Of a stretch of 64,000 nt of DNA, positions 49,835 to 61,360 are shown one piece after another. The notes under the pieces were generated by a model, which was given only the letters and a program-made list of their open reading frames with translations, ran no database searches and had not been told where the DNA came from. The position numbers were made by a program, and so were the translations under genes. This stretch comes from Solea solea (lineage: Eukaryota > Chordata > Actinopteri > Pleuronectiformes > Soleidae), in the NCBI RefSeq assembly GCF_958295425.1, contig NC_081139.1:22263888-22327887 (forward strand), written 5' to 3'. Each line of letters begins with the position of its first letter. Positions within the stretch are counted from its first letter, which is position 1.

Positions 49835-50165
49835 CATTGTGGCTTGTTGAAGGGAGATTGGGGGCTGTCTCGACTCCCCCCTACTGTTAATGAAAACCCA
49901 GCTTTGCAAGATCAAGCCCCGAGTCCTCAGACTCAGAAGGTCTTGAAAAGTCTTGGGTCTCACAAGAAACACAGATTGCTTTACGGCACTACACACACAC
50001 ACACCCTGACCAGGTACCGGCTATAAGATCAAGTCAGCGATAGGGACCAAGTGAGGGGCCACACATGAGTAAACAACACATGAGTAAACATCAGACTGGC
50101 TTTTTTGATTGCAGACAATTGAAAAATACAAAAGCATGCATAAAAGATGCTGAAATGGACAAAGC
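49835..50165 (+). mobile_element. Family A element
   Basis: GGGAGATTGGGGGCTGTCTC and ACAAAAGCATGCATAAAAG parallel the 32440 copy in order and spacing. Confidence 0.6.
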
Positions 50166-50524
50166 TCCAAAGCTTGTGCTCGTTGTTGAAAAGAGAGAGG
50201 AGCTGGAGGAACAGTGAGTTTTTACTGCAGTGAGGATAAGGCAGTGGACAATGGATGGATGTTTACGTTGGGGTCGTAAAACTATGTACTCCAAAACTGT
50301 AGGGGGAGCTCCGTAGAGAAAAAAAGTTGATAAAGCGACCAGACTTGCAAAGTTCTGCTTTAATAGTCACCAGACTGCAACCAAACAGATCACTTACAGC
50401 CCCAACATAATAAACCATATCATTATCCAATGGAACTGTGTCCACAATGGACAATTCTGAGTTTATGTCCAGTGCTAATCTTCTGTGCCAGTGTGGAGAG
50501 CAGTGTGTCCACTGATTGGTGAAA

Positions 50525-50730
50525 GTGGTGACTATGGGCAGCTATGGATCAGCAGTAGAGCGGCTCCTCTGCACACTGGAAGGTCGGGTTTCGATCCAAG
50601 GATCTGGTTGTCCACAGGCTGATGTTACCGCTGCCAAAATGGTCCTAGTGGCTGTGTGAATGTGTATTTAGTGAAAAGCTCTTTAAGTGGTCACCAAGAC
50701 TAGTATGGTATCATGTCCCAGGCCACCCAC
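50525..50730 (+). mobile_element. tRNA-derived SINE fragment
   Basis: GCAGTAGAGCGGCTCCTCTG then GGTCGGGTTTCGATCC resembles tRNA A- and B-box regions. It is followed by GTGTATTTAGTGAAAAGC and AGTGGTCACCAAGACTAG, the tail of a common fish SINE. A related copy in opposite orientation lies at 57238-57530. Confidence 0.75.
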
Positions 50731-52217
50731 ACAATCATCATTTCCTTTTTTCCCTATAACAATGACTTATGTCAAGTTTTTTTTTATTAGCAAACCCCTA
50801 ATTTAAATACAATTTACTGTAAAGTTTTAATGGCTACCGTGTGTTAAAGTATTTACCAGAAACTGGATTGCAAAAAAAAAAGAGTTAGCTTTGTCACAGA
50901 ATTTATGTTTGCAGAATTGTCAAATATAAATCTTCCTTTCACATCATGAGAAGTGTAGAGAAGTGTAGTCCAGTGACAGATGCTTTGACTTGATTTGTCA
51001 TGTCTACGTGACTTAAACTGTGACTTGCTATGTTCCTTAACACCCCGTTTTCCAAAAGTGGAAAGTGACCATCTGCCTCCAGCCTCTTACCCTATGACCA
51101 GTGGCCCAACATGCAACACTCAGCCTTCAGGAACAAAGTGTAGTCTTACACCCTGCATAGTGGAGACATCATGTTCTGACCGGTAATTTGTGGCTCACTT
51201 GTCATCGTGATTTGTTGCACGAAAAAATGCTGACCCTGGTTTTGTATTCACTTTACTTCACTTCTGCAGCTTCTCCCAATCAGTATTATTATATTTTCCT
51301 ATGTTTTGGTAGCCTATATTTGATCAGGTTCTGCACTACATAAGTACAACTTTAACTTTACAGTTGTACATGAACACCATGTTATTTGAAATTTGAACAG
51401 TATAAAACATATTTAAAATAAACAAAATTGAGTTTTTGTCTCAATGTGCAAAAACAGGCCAAAAATGCAAAATATGTACAGGCGGTTTTCCCACTTTTTC
51501 CCCTTTCTGGCTACAAAGACGCTGATTCGCCGGCTTCCTGCAACAGCGCGAGGGAAATGACCGTAATTATCACACATTGACATTGACGTGCAACTTCTGA
51601 GCTTTCAGAAACTGTCTGAGTGTTTCCATTTGCACAAAACGTTGTGTAATTACGGTAATGCAAAGTGCACTTGCACGAACGGGACACCTGGTGGTGTTAT
51701 TAGTGGCGTAATCATGAAACGCAAGCAAAATAAGTGAACTTGATTTTTACAAAAGGTATTTTACTTAATCCAAGAATGTCCATGGTGAAGGAAAGTCTAT
51801 CCACACTTTGATCAGATGTTTAATTCACATTTACAAATACGAACCTGGTGACCGAAGGAAACATCAGTTCATCATCAAGGTCAGCGAACGCCGTCCTCTG
51901 ACTTTGATTAAATTGCATTTCATGGTCACACATAGTTATCGTATTTCAGTCTGGACTAAAATGGTGGACAGTCTGAGCACCTGGCATTACCATCTGTAGA
52001 GCCGCTGGCATGGCTAAATATAGTCCATGTAAATATAACACCATATAATAATTTAACACTAACAGGAGTCATTCTTCTGTCTCTGAGTGAGTGAGTGAAT
52101 GTGCAGCCAGGAGTAAATTCACAGTCATGCTTTAACAGAAAAAGTTACGTTCTTGGTCTATATTATAATTATAATTGAAGTGTAACATAAGAAACTTTTA
52201 CAAATATTAAAATATAC

Positions 52218-52249
<32 letters not shown>

Positions 52250-53110
52250 CAGCTAATTTGTGGAGGATATTGTTCCAGCGGGAGGAAAGCTAATAGGTTT
52301 GTTTGTGAGGATGCTGCACCTGTCGATCATTGATGGACTGAGCTGTAAATAACTTTGTGAGGCTGTTTAATGGTCTGCGTGGGCTCCTGTCTTTCTTCCC
52401 TCCCTCCCTCTTTAATTCCTTCCATACATTGTGTTGGATACACACCGTCATAGAGTGGCTCCTGCTCTCCTGCGGCTCTTCACCACATTTATTTTCTACA
52501 GCACCTCGTGATGCTCGGTGTCTGGGATCAGCTGCTGTGGTCTTTACGGGCCAAAACAATGTCCATGTCGCGTTCGTCCAAACACAAATTAATTTGTACG
52601 TGTACAGTATGTCGGTATATTCGTGCGACAGTATTAATATGTGTGTGGGTGTGTTGTTGAGTGTGGAAAACCCTCTTGGTGTATTTATAGAAGGCCATTG
52701 TTGAGCCAATAGAAAGCTCTGTAATTGGATCTGGTCTCGCTCACTAAGAGGGAGTCTGTTGATAAATGAGTTGGCAGACGTCATTGCTCATGCCATCCAT
52801 GTGATAGCTCTACGCCCCACATCACCGTCTTGAGCTCTTGGTCCCCGCAGGATTAAATTCATAAGTGAATGGTGAGCCTGCCAAATTATCATTCTGAGAA
52901 TGAAGGGATGATGGAAACCACTTTGCTTTGAGGACATTTAATGGCTGTCACTGTTGAATCCTTGGGAATTGCCTTATATCGTGCACTCGAATAACTAATA
53001 CCATATTTCAAACTTAAAAGTGGTCACTCGAGATTACACCACTGAATTGTACAGTGTGGCTCTCTGCATACAGGATTTCTCTCTTCTCTTTTTACACAGG
53101 AACACAATGT
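50731..53110. other. Intergenic, no gene seen
   Basis: Contains a GA microsatellite (52218-52250). ORFs on both strands at 52290-52784 overlap each other and lack any domain. The interval 52700-52990 looks unique and low in repeats. Confidence 0.5.
52218..52250. repeat. (GA)n microsatellite
   Basis: Nearly pure GA run. Confidence 0.95.
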
Positions 53111-53111
53111 T

Positions 53112-53275
53112 TTAAAGGCCCAGTGTTCCGGTGTTAGAATGGCAGCAAATGTGACTATATACCCATGTGTATGTTAGTATGAGTATGTCATCGTTAGAAC
53201 AAACTTTTTACAGGTACTTTATGCAAGGACCTTGCTTTATGTAGGCCGCCATCTTGCCCCTCCATGTTTCCTGAT
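53112..53275 (+). mobile_element. Degenerate family A element
   Basis: Begins TTTAAAGGCCCAGTGTTCCG and contains GTAGGCCGCCATCTTGCC, both typical of the family. Confidence 0.55.
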
Positions 53276-53660
53276 GCACCATATATACATATATATATAT
53301 ATGTACAGTATATACACACGTAGGCACATGTGTGTTTGTGTGTATGTTTGTGTGTAATCTGTATGCTGTGTGTACGTGTGTATGTCTCATTATGTTGGAA
53401 ACTTCACTCTGCTCGACCAGAGAATATGAGAATGTTACAATTATAAAACAAGATTGACAGGATGGATAGTGTTGCACCGGCAGATGACAGTTCCTGGCAG
53501 CATGCCTGGAAGTTATTCACAGCAAATCCGACACACACGCAAACACACACACACACACAGAGCCCCAAGAGGAGGATCAAGTGCAGGAGGCTGGTGGACA
53601 GGGTGTGGTGTGTGTGTGGTGTGGTGTGGTGTGTGTGTTGTGTGTGTGTAGGGAGAGGTT
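53276..53660. repeat. Simple-repeat cluster (TA, GT, CA)
   Basis: TA repeats at 53285-53315, GT-rich stretch to 53385, CA run at 53530-53560 and GTGTGG repeats at 53600-53650. The several overlapping ORFs here are products of these repeats. Confidence 0.9.
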
Positions 53661-54149
53661 CAAGGTCAGAGCAAGCACATCCAGCAAACTCCCTGGCACA
53701 GAGTGTTGGTATAGGGCACAACATATTATAAATAACTGTATCAATCAACTGTTCACAATCCGACTGCTATAAAGTGGATTGCAACTCCTTCGTGGCTGTA
53801 GGATCCAGAAGGAACCTTTTGTGGACAGTTTTGAACACTTCAAATTACGAAGCATCGTACGTCCTTGGAAACATGAGGAGCAGTTAAAAATAGGGACTAT
53901 GCAGACTTTATCTCAGTTTCTGAAGCATGGTTTGAAGCTTCTGTATTTTTGTATAGTCTTGTGTTATGATAGGCATGCCTTGTTTTGGTGTCAATTTATT
54001 TTGCTCATTAGCTCAGCACAGTTAAGCCTAGACCATAGACCACATCAGAGCAAGGAATAAGCAAACTAATCAGTAGTGTGTGGAGAAAAAAGAGCCACAA
54101 AACATTTAATCAACATATTAAATAAATCTAGACATCTTTAGATATATTT

Positions 54150-54300
54150 AGATATCTAAATAGTGTTGAGCCTAAGTTATTTTGGTTTTAATTTGGAGTT
54201 AAAGATTGCTCATTTGCACATCTGTTCTGAGTTTTAAAAACCAAAGTCATTAAACCGGTTTACTGGTTTAATTCGAGTTCAGTATCGCCACATCAGGTTG
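54150..54300 (+). repeat. Dispersed repeat, inverse copy of 20620-20760
   Basis: GTGTTGAGCCTAAGTTATTT, TTGGAGTTAAAGATTGCTC and AAGTCATTAAACCGG match the reverse complement of the 20620 segment. Confidence 0.8.
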
Positions 54301-55674
54301 TGAGCCCAATCACCTGTTCAGCCGTATTTCAGCTCAGTGACTGAATGTTTCAGTGAACAAATCTTTTGATTAACTGATTCTAACAATTCAGTACATCGAA
54401 AAAAAGAACTGCTTTGCCCATCACTAGTTTGTGTGTTTGTGTGTTTGCGTCATGTATAAAATGATGTCACAACAGTTTTGTTCTATGATGATCCAAGTTG
54501 GGGAGGTACTATAGTAATGGAAAACAACATGTCTGATACCAAACCAAGTAGAGTAGAGCCAGGTAGTGCTAGAACTGTATAATGGAAAAACACCATTACT
54601 GCTTCACTTTGAATATAAAAGTGCAAATAAATACTAGGGAATATAATAAACAGCCACTAGGGGGCAAAAAGAAGGGTCGCTTAGTTTGAATGGAAGTTTA
54701 AGGGAAAATTATCTTCTACTTCTTACACAGTTAGTAATGTCCAAAAACATAATGCTCTCAAATGCAAGTTGAATCTCTTCTTAAATTGAACGTGATGTCC
54801 TTTTTGTAAATGATGTTCCTATGTAGAGGAAAAAAAATCAAGTGCGGCACATGTGAGTAGACAACAGTGTGATTGGCAGCTGGTATCATTCAACGGGAGC
54901 CTGACTGCCTGACTCTGACTTTCCAGCTGCACATCGTCAACATGGTGCTGATGAAATCATGATTCTGGACGCTCCAAAATGTGTATTTAGATTCTTGTGA
55001 GTGAAATGACGACCGGTTGCCACTTGGCTTTGTCCACAGTTTGAGCACTTCTACATTTTACTAATCTAATATGATCTATTTTGCTGACTTCCAAAACACA
55101 CTTCTCAAAAGGTTTACAGAGTTAGAAATATTAAATTGTATGAGACAACTACATTTTATAAATAAAGTATCCAACCATACATGGTAACACTGGCAACAGG
55201 GAAAGCCACAACACACTGGATCTCCTTGGACATAAGTCTAGTGGGATCAGATAGCGAAAGGCTTCCTGTCTCATACTTAGCGTTACATAACTGTCTTATA
55301 AGCAAAGGGGGCTGACATCCCGCAAGATCACGAGGTGGTGGCTGTGAACTCAGCTGTCGCTGATTGACCCCCAGGGCAAAAACTGCTGCTCTTTCTAAGT
55401 GGACTGATGGCATGAAATTAAGGTTCTGCCACTCCACCCACAGACTCCAGCGTCCTAATGTTGGTCTATTTTTTTCCATGCTCAATGCCAACACTTAATG
55501 CCACACACACACATACAGGTTTGGAAAGCTATTCTTTTCAGGACACTGCATTGACACATTCATTTGGAACCTAAACAAAGCGTTATCCCGAACCTTGACC
55601 ATAACAAGTTAATGCCAAAACCTAACCTTAACCTTACCGCAGTTCAAATCTTAGCCCTAAACTTAACCAGTCCT

Positions 55675-55708
55675 TCATGGCAGTGAACCTATTGGATCAC
55701 TGCCATGA
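55675..55708. repeat. 12-bp perfect inverted repeat
   Basis: TCATGGCAGTGA (55675-55686) and TCACTGCCATGA (55697-55708) are perfect reverse complements around a 10-nt loop. Confidence 0.9.
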
Positions 55709-56202
55709 AACATGCTTGAAGTGAGTACATAAGATGGATCTAACACTTCTAGCTTTAATATCTTGCTTATTTTATGGTTATACTGTGAAGTGTAAGCATT
55801 CTCTGTAGTAGGATGAGGGAAAGTTGAACAGAAATTCTGAAAGATGTTGGGATACTGCAGGTGTGGAATAATGGATTATTATCATCCATTATGTTTATCT
55901 GGAGAAAACAGAGAACAAAACAGAGATAAGTTGACCTGGCGTTGGGCCTTAGAAATTCATCACTAGTAAAGATGTTGCATTGACAATAAATAATCTTTTG
56001 TAGTATATGGTTTCTAGAGAGAGTGTACACATTTGTATTCTCAAATGTGTAATATATGCAAGAGCACTAAATGTTAATACACACACAAACAAATCAACAA
56101 ATGACTGAACAAATGACAGACCAAATAAACAAACAAATGAAAGAGCATTAACTGCATCAGAGATACACAGAAAGCATCTCCATTGAAGGGTTATGATTAT
56201 GA

Positions 56203-56263
56203 TTCGACATTTTCTTTGTTGAATTCATACGTAATGTATGAATTCAACAAACAAAATGTCGAA
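56203..56263. repeat. 28-bp hairpin with 5-nt loop
   Basis: Arms 56203-56230 and 56236-56263 are reverse complements with one mismatch (TTGTTGAATTCATAC pairs with GTATGAATTCAACAA), loop GTAAT. Confidence 0.92.
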
Positions 56264-56299
56264 AAAACAATAGCTCAACAGTTCCTCCTGAATGAATAA

Positions 56300-56473
56300 A
56301 GTCTCATTGAAAGGCCTTGACTTTTATTTTGAAAGCAACCTCGTTGAACAGGAAGTTGTATTTTGGCGGGGCTCACCTGGGTTTGACGTAAGTTTGTTTT
56401 CATAGACAAAAGTGTGAGGTCATCGTTCGGCTGGAGGAGGTTGACAAGAGCAAGACATGCTTTCATTTTCAGC
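56300..56473 (+). other. Possible first noncoding exon of the TANK-like gene
   Basis: A relatively GC-rich stretch with an ETS-type AGGAAG (near 56350) ends in TTTTCAGC|GTAAGT (donor after 56473). It is the nearest promoter-like segment upstream of the two further leader exons. It could instead be unrelated. Confidence 0.35.
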
Positions 56474-56570
56474 GTAAGTAAACTTTATTAAATTATGTTT
56501 GAATCGGACACCTTAAGACAAATGTGTGTCTTTACATGTTTGAGGCTTCACACCTGTTTAAAAACAGCTG

Positions 56571-56603
56571 GAAAGTGAAAATGAAACTGAAAAAACGAGT
56601 TTC
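56571..56603 (+). promoter_or_regulatory. ISRE-like interferon response element
   Basis: GAAAATGAAACT (56577-56588) fits the ISRE consensus GAAANNGAAACT exactly, sits within a longer run of GAAA units (from 56571), and is followed by an inverted AGTTTC half-site (56598-56603). It lies about 100 bp downstream of the presumed first donor. Confidence 0.6.
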
Positions 56604-57237
56604 AATGTGACCCTTAGTCACCACTTTACAGCAGATTACCATGAAAGAAATCATTTGTGATTAGACAGAGATAGAGGCTGAATCCAAAATGTGAACAAAG
56701 AAAGGAAGAATATAATGTAGCTATTTACGTATACTGTGTGTAAGTGAACAGTAAAGCAAACAAACCTATGATACCTAATGAAAACGGAAGATAGATTTTT
56801 AGTACAGCACACTTGACTGGAGAAGAAGCAGCTGTTTTGATATGGTTATGCATTTTGATAAAATAGAATAATGGATATATACACAATGGCTGTAAATAGA
56901 AACAAAACACACATGGTCCATCAATGGTAAATAATGATTAATTTTATCATAGACAGTACGTTTTCCATGGTCTTTGAAAGCCTTACACGTTTGTGATTTT
57001 GAGAAAATGACTTTTTAAATGTACATAGGTCATCAAAAGCTCTTGAATTTATATATTTTATATAATTTATATATCATATTTTTTTGTGTGAATGTATAAA
57101 ATGTAGTGTTGCTCTCTGCCCTGTCTTTTTTGTAAATTATGTTTTATTATTGTGCCTGTTTGTTCTGCATAAGTTGGACTGCAAATTCAGCTAATTATGA
57201 TGACAACATGAACAAATACTTCAATGGTCAAAATAGT

Positions 57238-57530
57238 CTATATTAATACAGCGCTTTTCTAGTCTTGATGACCACTCAAAGCTGCTTTACACTTCAGTTT
57301 TTACATTCACCCATTCACACCCATTCACTCACACATGCATACAATGCATCTATGTGCAGCTCATTTAATAAGCACACATCTTTCATACCCATTCACTTGT
57401 TGCCGGCGCAGCCGTCAGGAGCAACATGAGGTTGTCTTTCACAAGGACACATCGGCAAATAGACTAGTGGAGCCGGGAATCAAACCCACAACCTTCCTCT
57501 TGAAAGACGCACACATGTCAGATGAAGGCA
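57238..57530 (-). mobile_element. SINE copy, minus orientation
   Basis: AGCGCTTTTCTAGTCTTGAT then GACCACTCAAAGCTGC is the reverse of the SINE tail seen at 50525, and the far end includes GGAATCAAACCCACAACC, a reversed B-box-like sequence. Confidence 0.75.
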
Positions 57531-58449
57531 AAATGGCAATAAGCTACTGTAGCATGCCTCTTGGATCCTGCCACTAATGGAAACAGGCTGTAAGATAATG
57601 TATGCATTAAATTAGGGCTGTAAAAAGTATCTTAACACAGAAATATTGCAATATTTCATGTTGAGACACTGTATCAATTATTTGAAGCACTGTATTGATG
57701 TATACAGTGGGTTTTATGTTGTATTTAAGCCTTTAACCACTATTTAGCTGCAGGCTTTTGTCCATCTGACTTTCTCCTCCTTCTTCTGCTCCTTTCACTA
57801 GACAAAGAAAACTGTATATTACTTGTACATAAACCATGTTATTTTGACCACGAGAGCTTTTCTACAAATTACAAAACTATTTTGGGTGGTAAAAAGTGCC
57901 TTGCTTAAAGTATCCCAATATATTGTATTGAGACATGTATTCTCAAAGATTCTTTAACATACACAGCCCGACACAGTACCAGCTCTGTGTCACTGTGGAG
58001 CCCTTTCACAGCTCATACAGTTCCACGTTGTGGAAATGCCAGACTAATATAAACACTGGTTTGTATCTCTCTCTTTGTCTGAAGCCTTTTAGCAAAAGAA
58101 TAACAGCAAGAGAGTTGCTTTGATCTACTGTCTGCCACTCAAGTGGAACCTGTGATCCATTTAATTGGAAGTCATGATGTACACACCGTATACAGGATAT
58201 CAGAGCTGGGATCTCCTTTAGAAAACTTAGAGTTAACAGATTGTGAATATGATGGGTAGTGTCCATATGTGCTTGTCCTGTGAAAGAACCCAATTTGAAT
58301 GCAGCACACTTAAATACAGGGTCTAGCACACACACAGGGTCATTCAATTACAAACCAAGAAATTTAGCTTGGACAAATGTATGTAAGACACATCAAAAAG
58401 TGTATGAAAATGATGGTAGTCAAGTGAAAATGCTCAACATTTAGAGAAT

Positions 58450-58485
58450 GACGTCACACTCCTTCCAGAGAAGGAGTGTGACGTC
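58450..58485. promoter_or_regulatory. Perfect palindrome carrying two CRE cores
   Basis: GACGTCACACTCCTT (58450-58464) and AAGGAGTGTGACGTC (58471-58485) are perfect inverted repeats with a 6-nt loop. The left arm reads TGACGTCA with its preceding T, a full CRE; the right arm holds TGACGTC. It lies about 330 bp upstream of a leader exon of the TANK-like gene. Confidence 0.65.
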
Positions 58486-58818
58486 GTTTGAATGTGCTGC
58501 GGTCATAATCTCCCACTAACAACATATCTTACATTAACAAACAATCTGCCATGTAACAGTCATGTGACAGTGTAACTGGGAGATCATGTTCCAAATTATA
58601 CTGAAAGTGTTCTCACTTCTCCTTTTTCAAGTGCTACTTCCTTCTGTTTACCAGTTCCTACAGTTGTGACGCATATTACATCAGTGAAGCATTATTTCCA
58701 TTAGCTCAACAGGGAAAGCGTCTGATGAACAGTTGTCACTGTGACAACTTTGTTTCAGGCTGTGCTCTGTGAGTGGATTACAGTCTGTGTTTAAATGCTG
58801 TGTCTGATTTCTTAACAG

Positions 58819-58924
58819 TAACAGGAAGCCTGATGGTAAACTGAAGGAGAAATCTTGCTGTCGTGAGGAATGATGAGGAGTCCTGGAGTTTAGCAACAAG
58901 AGCTTGCAGACGAGCCCATGAAGA
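58819..58924 (+). other. Leader exon of the TANK-like gene, with uORFs
   Basis: Bounded by TTTCTTAACAG and AAGA|GTAAGT. It contains several ATGs: ATG GTA AAC TGA, a seven-codon MMRSPGV ORF, and ATG at 58918, which opens an ORF continuing into the next exons. Confidence 0.55.
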
Positions 58925-59064
58925 GTAAGTATATTGAAGATGCTCTGGGATTAAAGTGGGGTTTTATTTTGTTTCATTTTGTTGCCCTTTGTAAGTATAA
59001 AAATGACACTAATCATTTTAATCTTTCTTTGTTTCTTTCATTCATGAAATATATTCTCCTCCAG

Positions 59065-59090
59065 AAATCTGTTCAGCAGATGTGGTACAG
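59065..59090 (+). other. 26-nt leader exon of the TANK-like gene
   Basis: Bounded by CTCCTCCAG and GGTACAG|GTAAAT. In the spliced leader it carries the upstream ORF on toward the main start. Confidence 0.5.
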
Positions 59091-59149
59091 GTAAATATCA
59101 GAAAAAATTAAAAAATGTTGATCAGTGTTTGTCAAACCTGGAAATGATG

Positions 59150-59340
59150 ATGTTCTCGAATATCTTGTTTTTGTCCACAAACCTTCAGTTTTAATGATGT
59201 CTTTGTTATATGGAGCAAAGAAATTAAGAAAATATAATATAATGCTTCAAACCAATTCATCGATTATCGAAATAGTTGACGATTAATTTAGTAATCAATT
59301 AATGATCGATTAATCAAGTAATTGTTTCAGCTCTAGACCG
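59150..59340. repeat. Family B element, partial
   Basis: TTCATCGATTATCGAAATAG, then ATTAATGATCGATTAATC and TTGTTTCAGCTCT, matches the ends of the 47490 copy in opposite sense. Confidence 0.7.
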
Positions 59341-60257
59341 TTTCACTAACATGAAGGTCTCTCACCCAAGAAAGAGAAATAGAAACAATCAAAGAAAGAG
59401 CCCTTTACAGCAAGGTTAGATTACACAATACAGGGAACTAAAAAACAAGGAACTAGGAAAACAACAACGAGTGCTGACTCATCTCATCTGTTCTGTACAA
59501 TGAACAAGGCATTTGCATGGTAAAACAGAAGAACAAAAACAGAGTAAATGTGTTTAGAAAAACGACCCTCCATGTTCCTATGGAGGGTGGTGCATTATAG
59601 TTACTGGATTTACTATAATATACTGTCACTGCACAAGTGTAATGTCAATGAGGTCGACACCGCATGTGTAGGTGAAAGGGAATTATGATTATCACCACTG
59701 GGGAGAATTTTAAGAAGTTGTATAATGTGATGGTGTGGTGATGATTTTTCTCCCTGAATCAGGCCAGTTTGTCCACTACTTTAGTTCAGTGATTCTCAGC
59801 CTTGGTCTCCACATCTTTTCTGTGGGATAGTTGTGGAAAAAGAAACATTGAAAACAGAATACAATTGTTAAGACTGGAAATTGTTTTTGTATTAAACAGT
59901 GTGTACCATTGTCTTTAATGTATGGACAAAGATGCTTGAGCAAAACAAAACACCAACATTTTGCCAAAATAAGTTATGAGTGGGGTCAAGGTCGTGTGCA
60001 CAAGTCTGTTTGGTCTGACATTGATATTGGTGTGACATTTCCTGAAGCCTCCGCTGTTTAGAAATATAATATGGTGAACATGCTAAACAACATCCTCTTA
60101 GCACTGACACTATGTTTCACATTATTATTCCAAAGTACAGCATCACAGAGCTGCTGTTCACACTTTATCTTGTTTTTTTGTCATGTATACCCAACACTGT
60201 GAACATTGTGACTTCTTCTTTGCTCTTAAACTCACTGCAGATCCCTGAGCTGGCGAG

Positions 60258-61360
60258 ATGGAGGAAGCGTACAGTGAACTGTACCAGCAGTTCCTCCGTA
60301 TGAGGTTGCTCTGTCTGAGACAAGCAGCTCTGTTGCATAAACTCACAGCAGCCCTGCAGAAACAGCAAGGTTTATGTAAAACCAAATCCTAATGTTTACA
60401 TTACAGTACATGTAGCATCTGTTAAACACAAATCAAAAACACGTGTCTTTCTGCAGGTGCCACTGTTCCCAATGGGGAGTTGAGTGACTTGATGTCCATT
60501 CCCGTCCAGTGTACCCAAGAAATCCCTCTGTTTTTCCACGAAAAGCCACAACCAGTAACGGCAACAGCACTTAACCCTGAAGCTCAGTGTGGCATCGATG
60601 GCCTGCCCGGGAACTTTGGGACGTGGTCTGATCTCCTTGCTGAAGATATGTCTAAACTCGGTGTGAATTTGCCTCAGTGGAGAAAGGAGTGTGGGACGCT
60701 GGAGCATTTTGTTGCACCCATGTCAACCCTGGACTCCGCCAGGTGGCAGGGGGCTTCATCCACTGAGTCCAAAACTGCAGGGCAAGTGGGTCGTCCAAGC
60801 AGAGACAGATGTCTGCACAAAATGATGGTAAGTGTTCAAAATCTCATGTGTGCCCATGGGTTCTCTAAAGCCGTGTTTCCACCGAGTGGTTCGGTTCAAT
60901 TTGGTACAGTTTGCATTTCCATTAGGAACCCACCACAGGGTGGGTTGTGTTCAATGTCGCCGTTTGTTGTCGTCACACCTCGCGCTGCGCAGCCATCGGG
61001 CACAGCCCACTCCCCACCTACCAAGTAAAGGTACTGTTCTCAGTTAAAACACAAGCCTGACCCAAGGCTTTACCATTCCAAACCATACCGTACCTAACCA
61101 AACTGTACCATGATGGAAACACAGCACAAGTCCATTCTTTTGCCTCACAAAGTCCCCGACTGACTTGTACTTGTCTGTATCAGATGCCGCTGTCAGACGG
61201 TATCTCTCAAGGCAATGACTTCCTGGGCCAGTCTGATGGTTTGCTGTTGTCAGACGTGGCGCTGCAGTCTCACGTGTGCAACTTCTGCCAGGCAGTTTTC
61301 CCCGGAGATACAACCACCAAAGGAGAGTTCCTGCAACATCTCCACACCCACATCACCTAG
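60258..61360 (+). CDS. Short TANK-like adaptor (TBK1/TRAF-binding)
   Basis: Coding exons 60258-60369, 60457-60827 and 61184-61360 give 219 residues; human TANK is 425. TANK links TRAF3/TRAF6 to TBK1/IKK-epsilon in innate signalling. Three landmarks support the call: residues 1-37 (EEAYSELYQQFLRMRLLCLR and following) resemble the TANK helix that binds TBK1 (EEFHKICMLAKAQKDHLSKL in human, from memory); SIPVQCTQE contains a PxQxT TRAF motif at the place of human SVPIQCTDK; and the C-terminus, VCNFCQAVFPGDTTTKGEF then LQHLHTH, matches the TANK zinc finger (VCEFCQAVFPPSITSRGDF in human), keeping C-x2-C and H-x3-H. The start is firm: a TGA lies in frame 9 nt upstream in the same exon, and the context is GAGATGG. 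The N-terminal coiled coil of TANK is absent. It could be tank itself shortened or a fish paralogue, so no symbol is given. Confidence 0.8.
60867..61126. mobile_element. Short inverted-repeat element in TANK-like intron
   Basis: Ends GCCGTGTTTCCACCGAGTGG and TACCATGATGGAAACACAGC are imperfect inverted repeats of a type common in fish hAT-like miniature elements; the interior is rich in GGTAC-type motifs. Confidence 0.65.

Larger units (their letters stand above)
54301..56299. other. Intergenic with two hairpins, no gene seen
   Basis: Holds the inverted repeats at 55675-55708 and 56203-56263 and AT-rich spacer. The minus ORF 55156-55494 has no recognised domain. Confidence 0.55.

Noticed and set aside
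50525..50590. tRNA-like A and B boxes
   Set aside because: They belong to a SINE copy; no complete cloverleaf with acceptor stem is present.
52290..52784. Overlapping 164- and 115-codon ORFs on opposite strands
   Set aside because: Mutual shadows with no domain, no splice context and low-complexity parts.
53454..53748. Several ORFs rich in His-Thr or Cys-Val
   Set aside because: Produced by CA/GT simple repeats.
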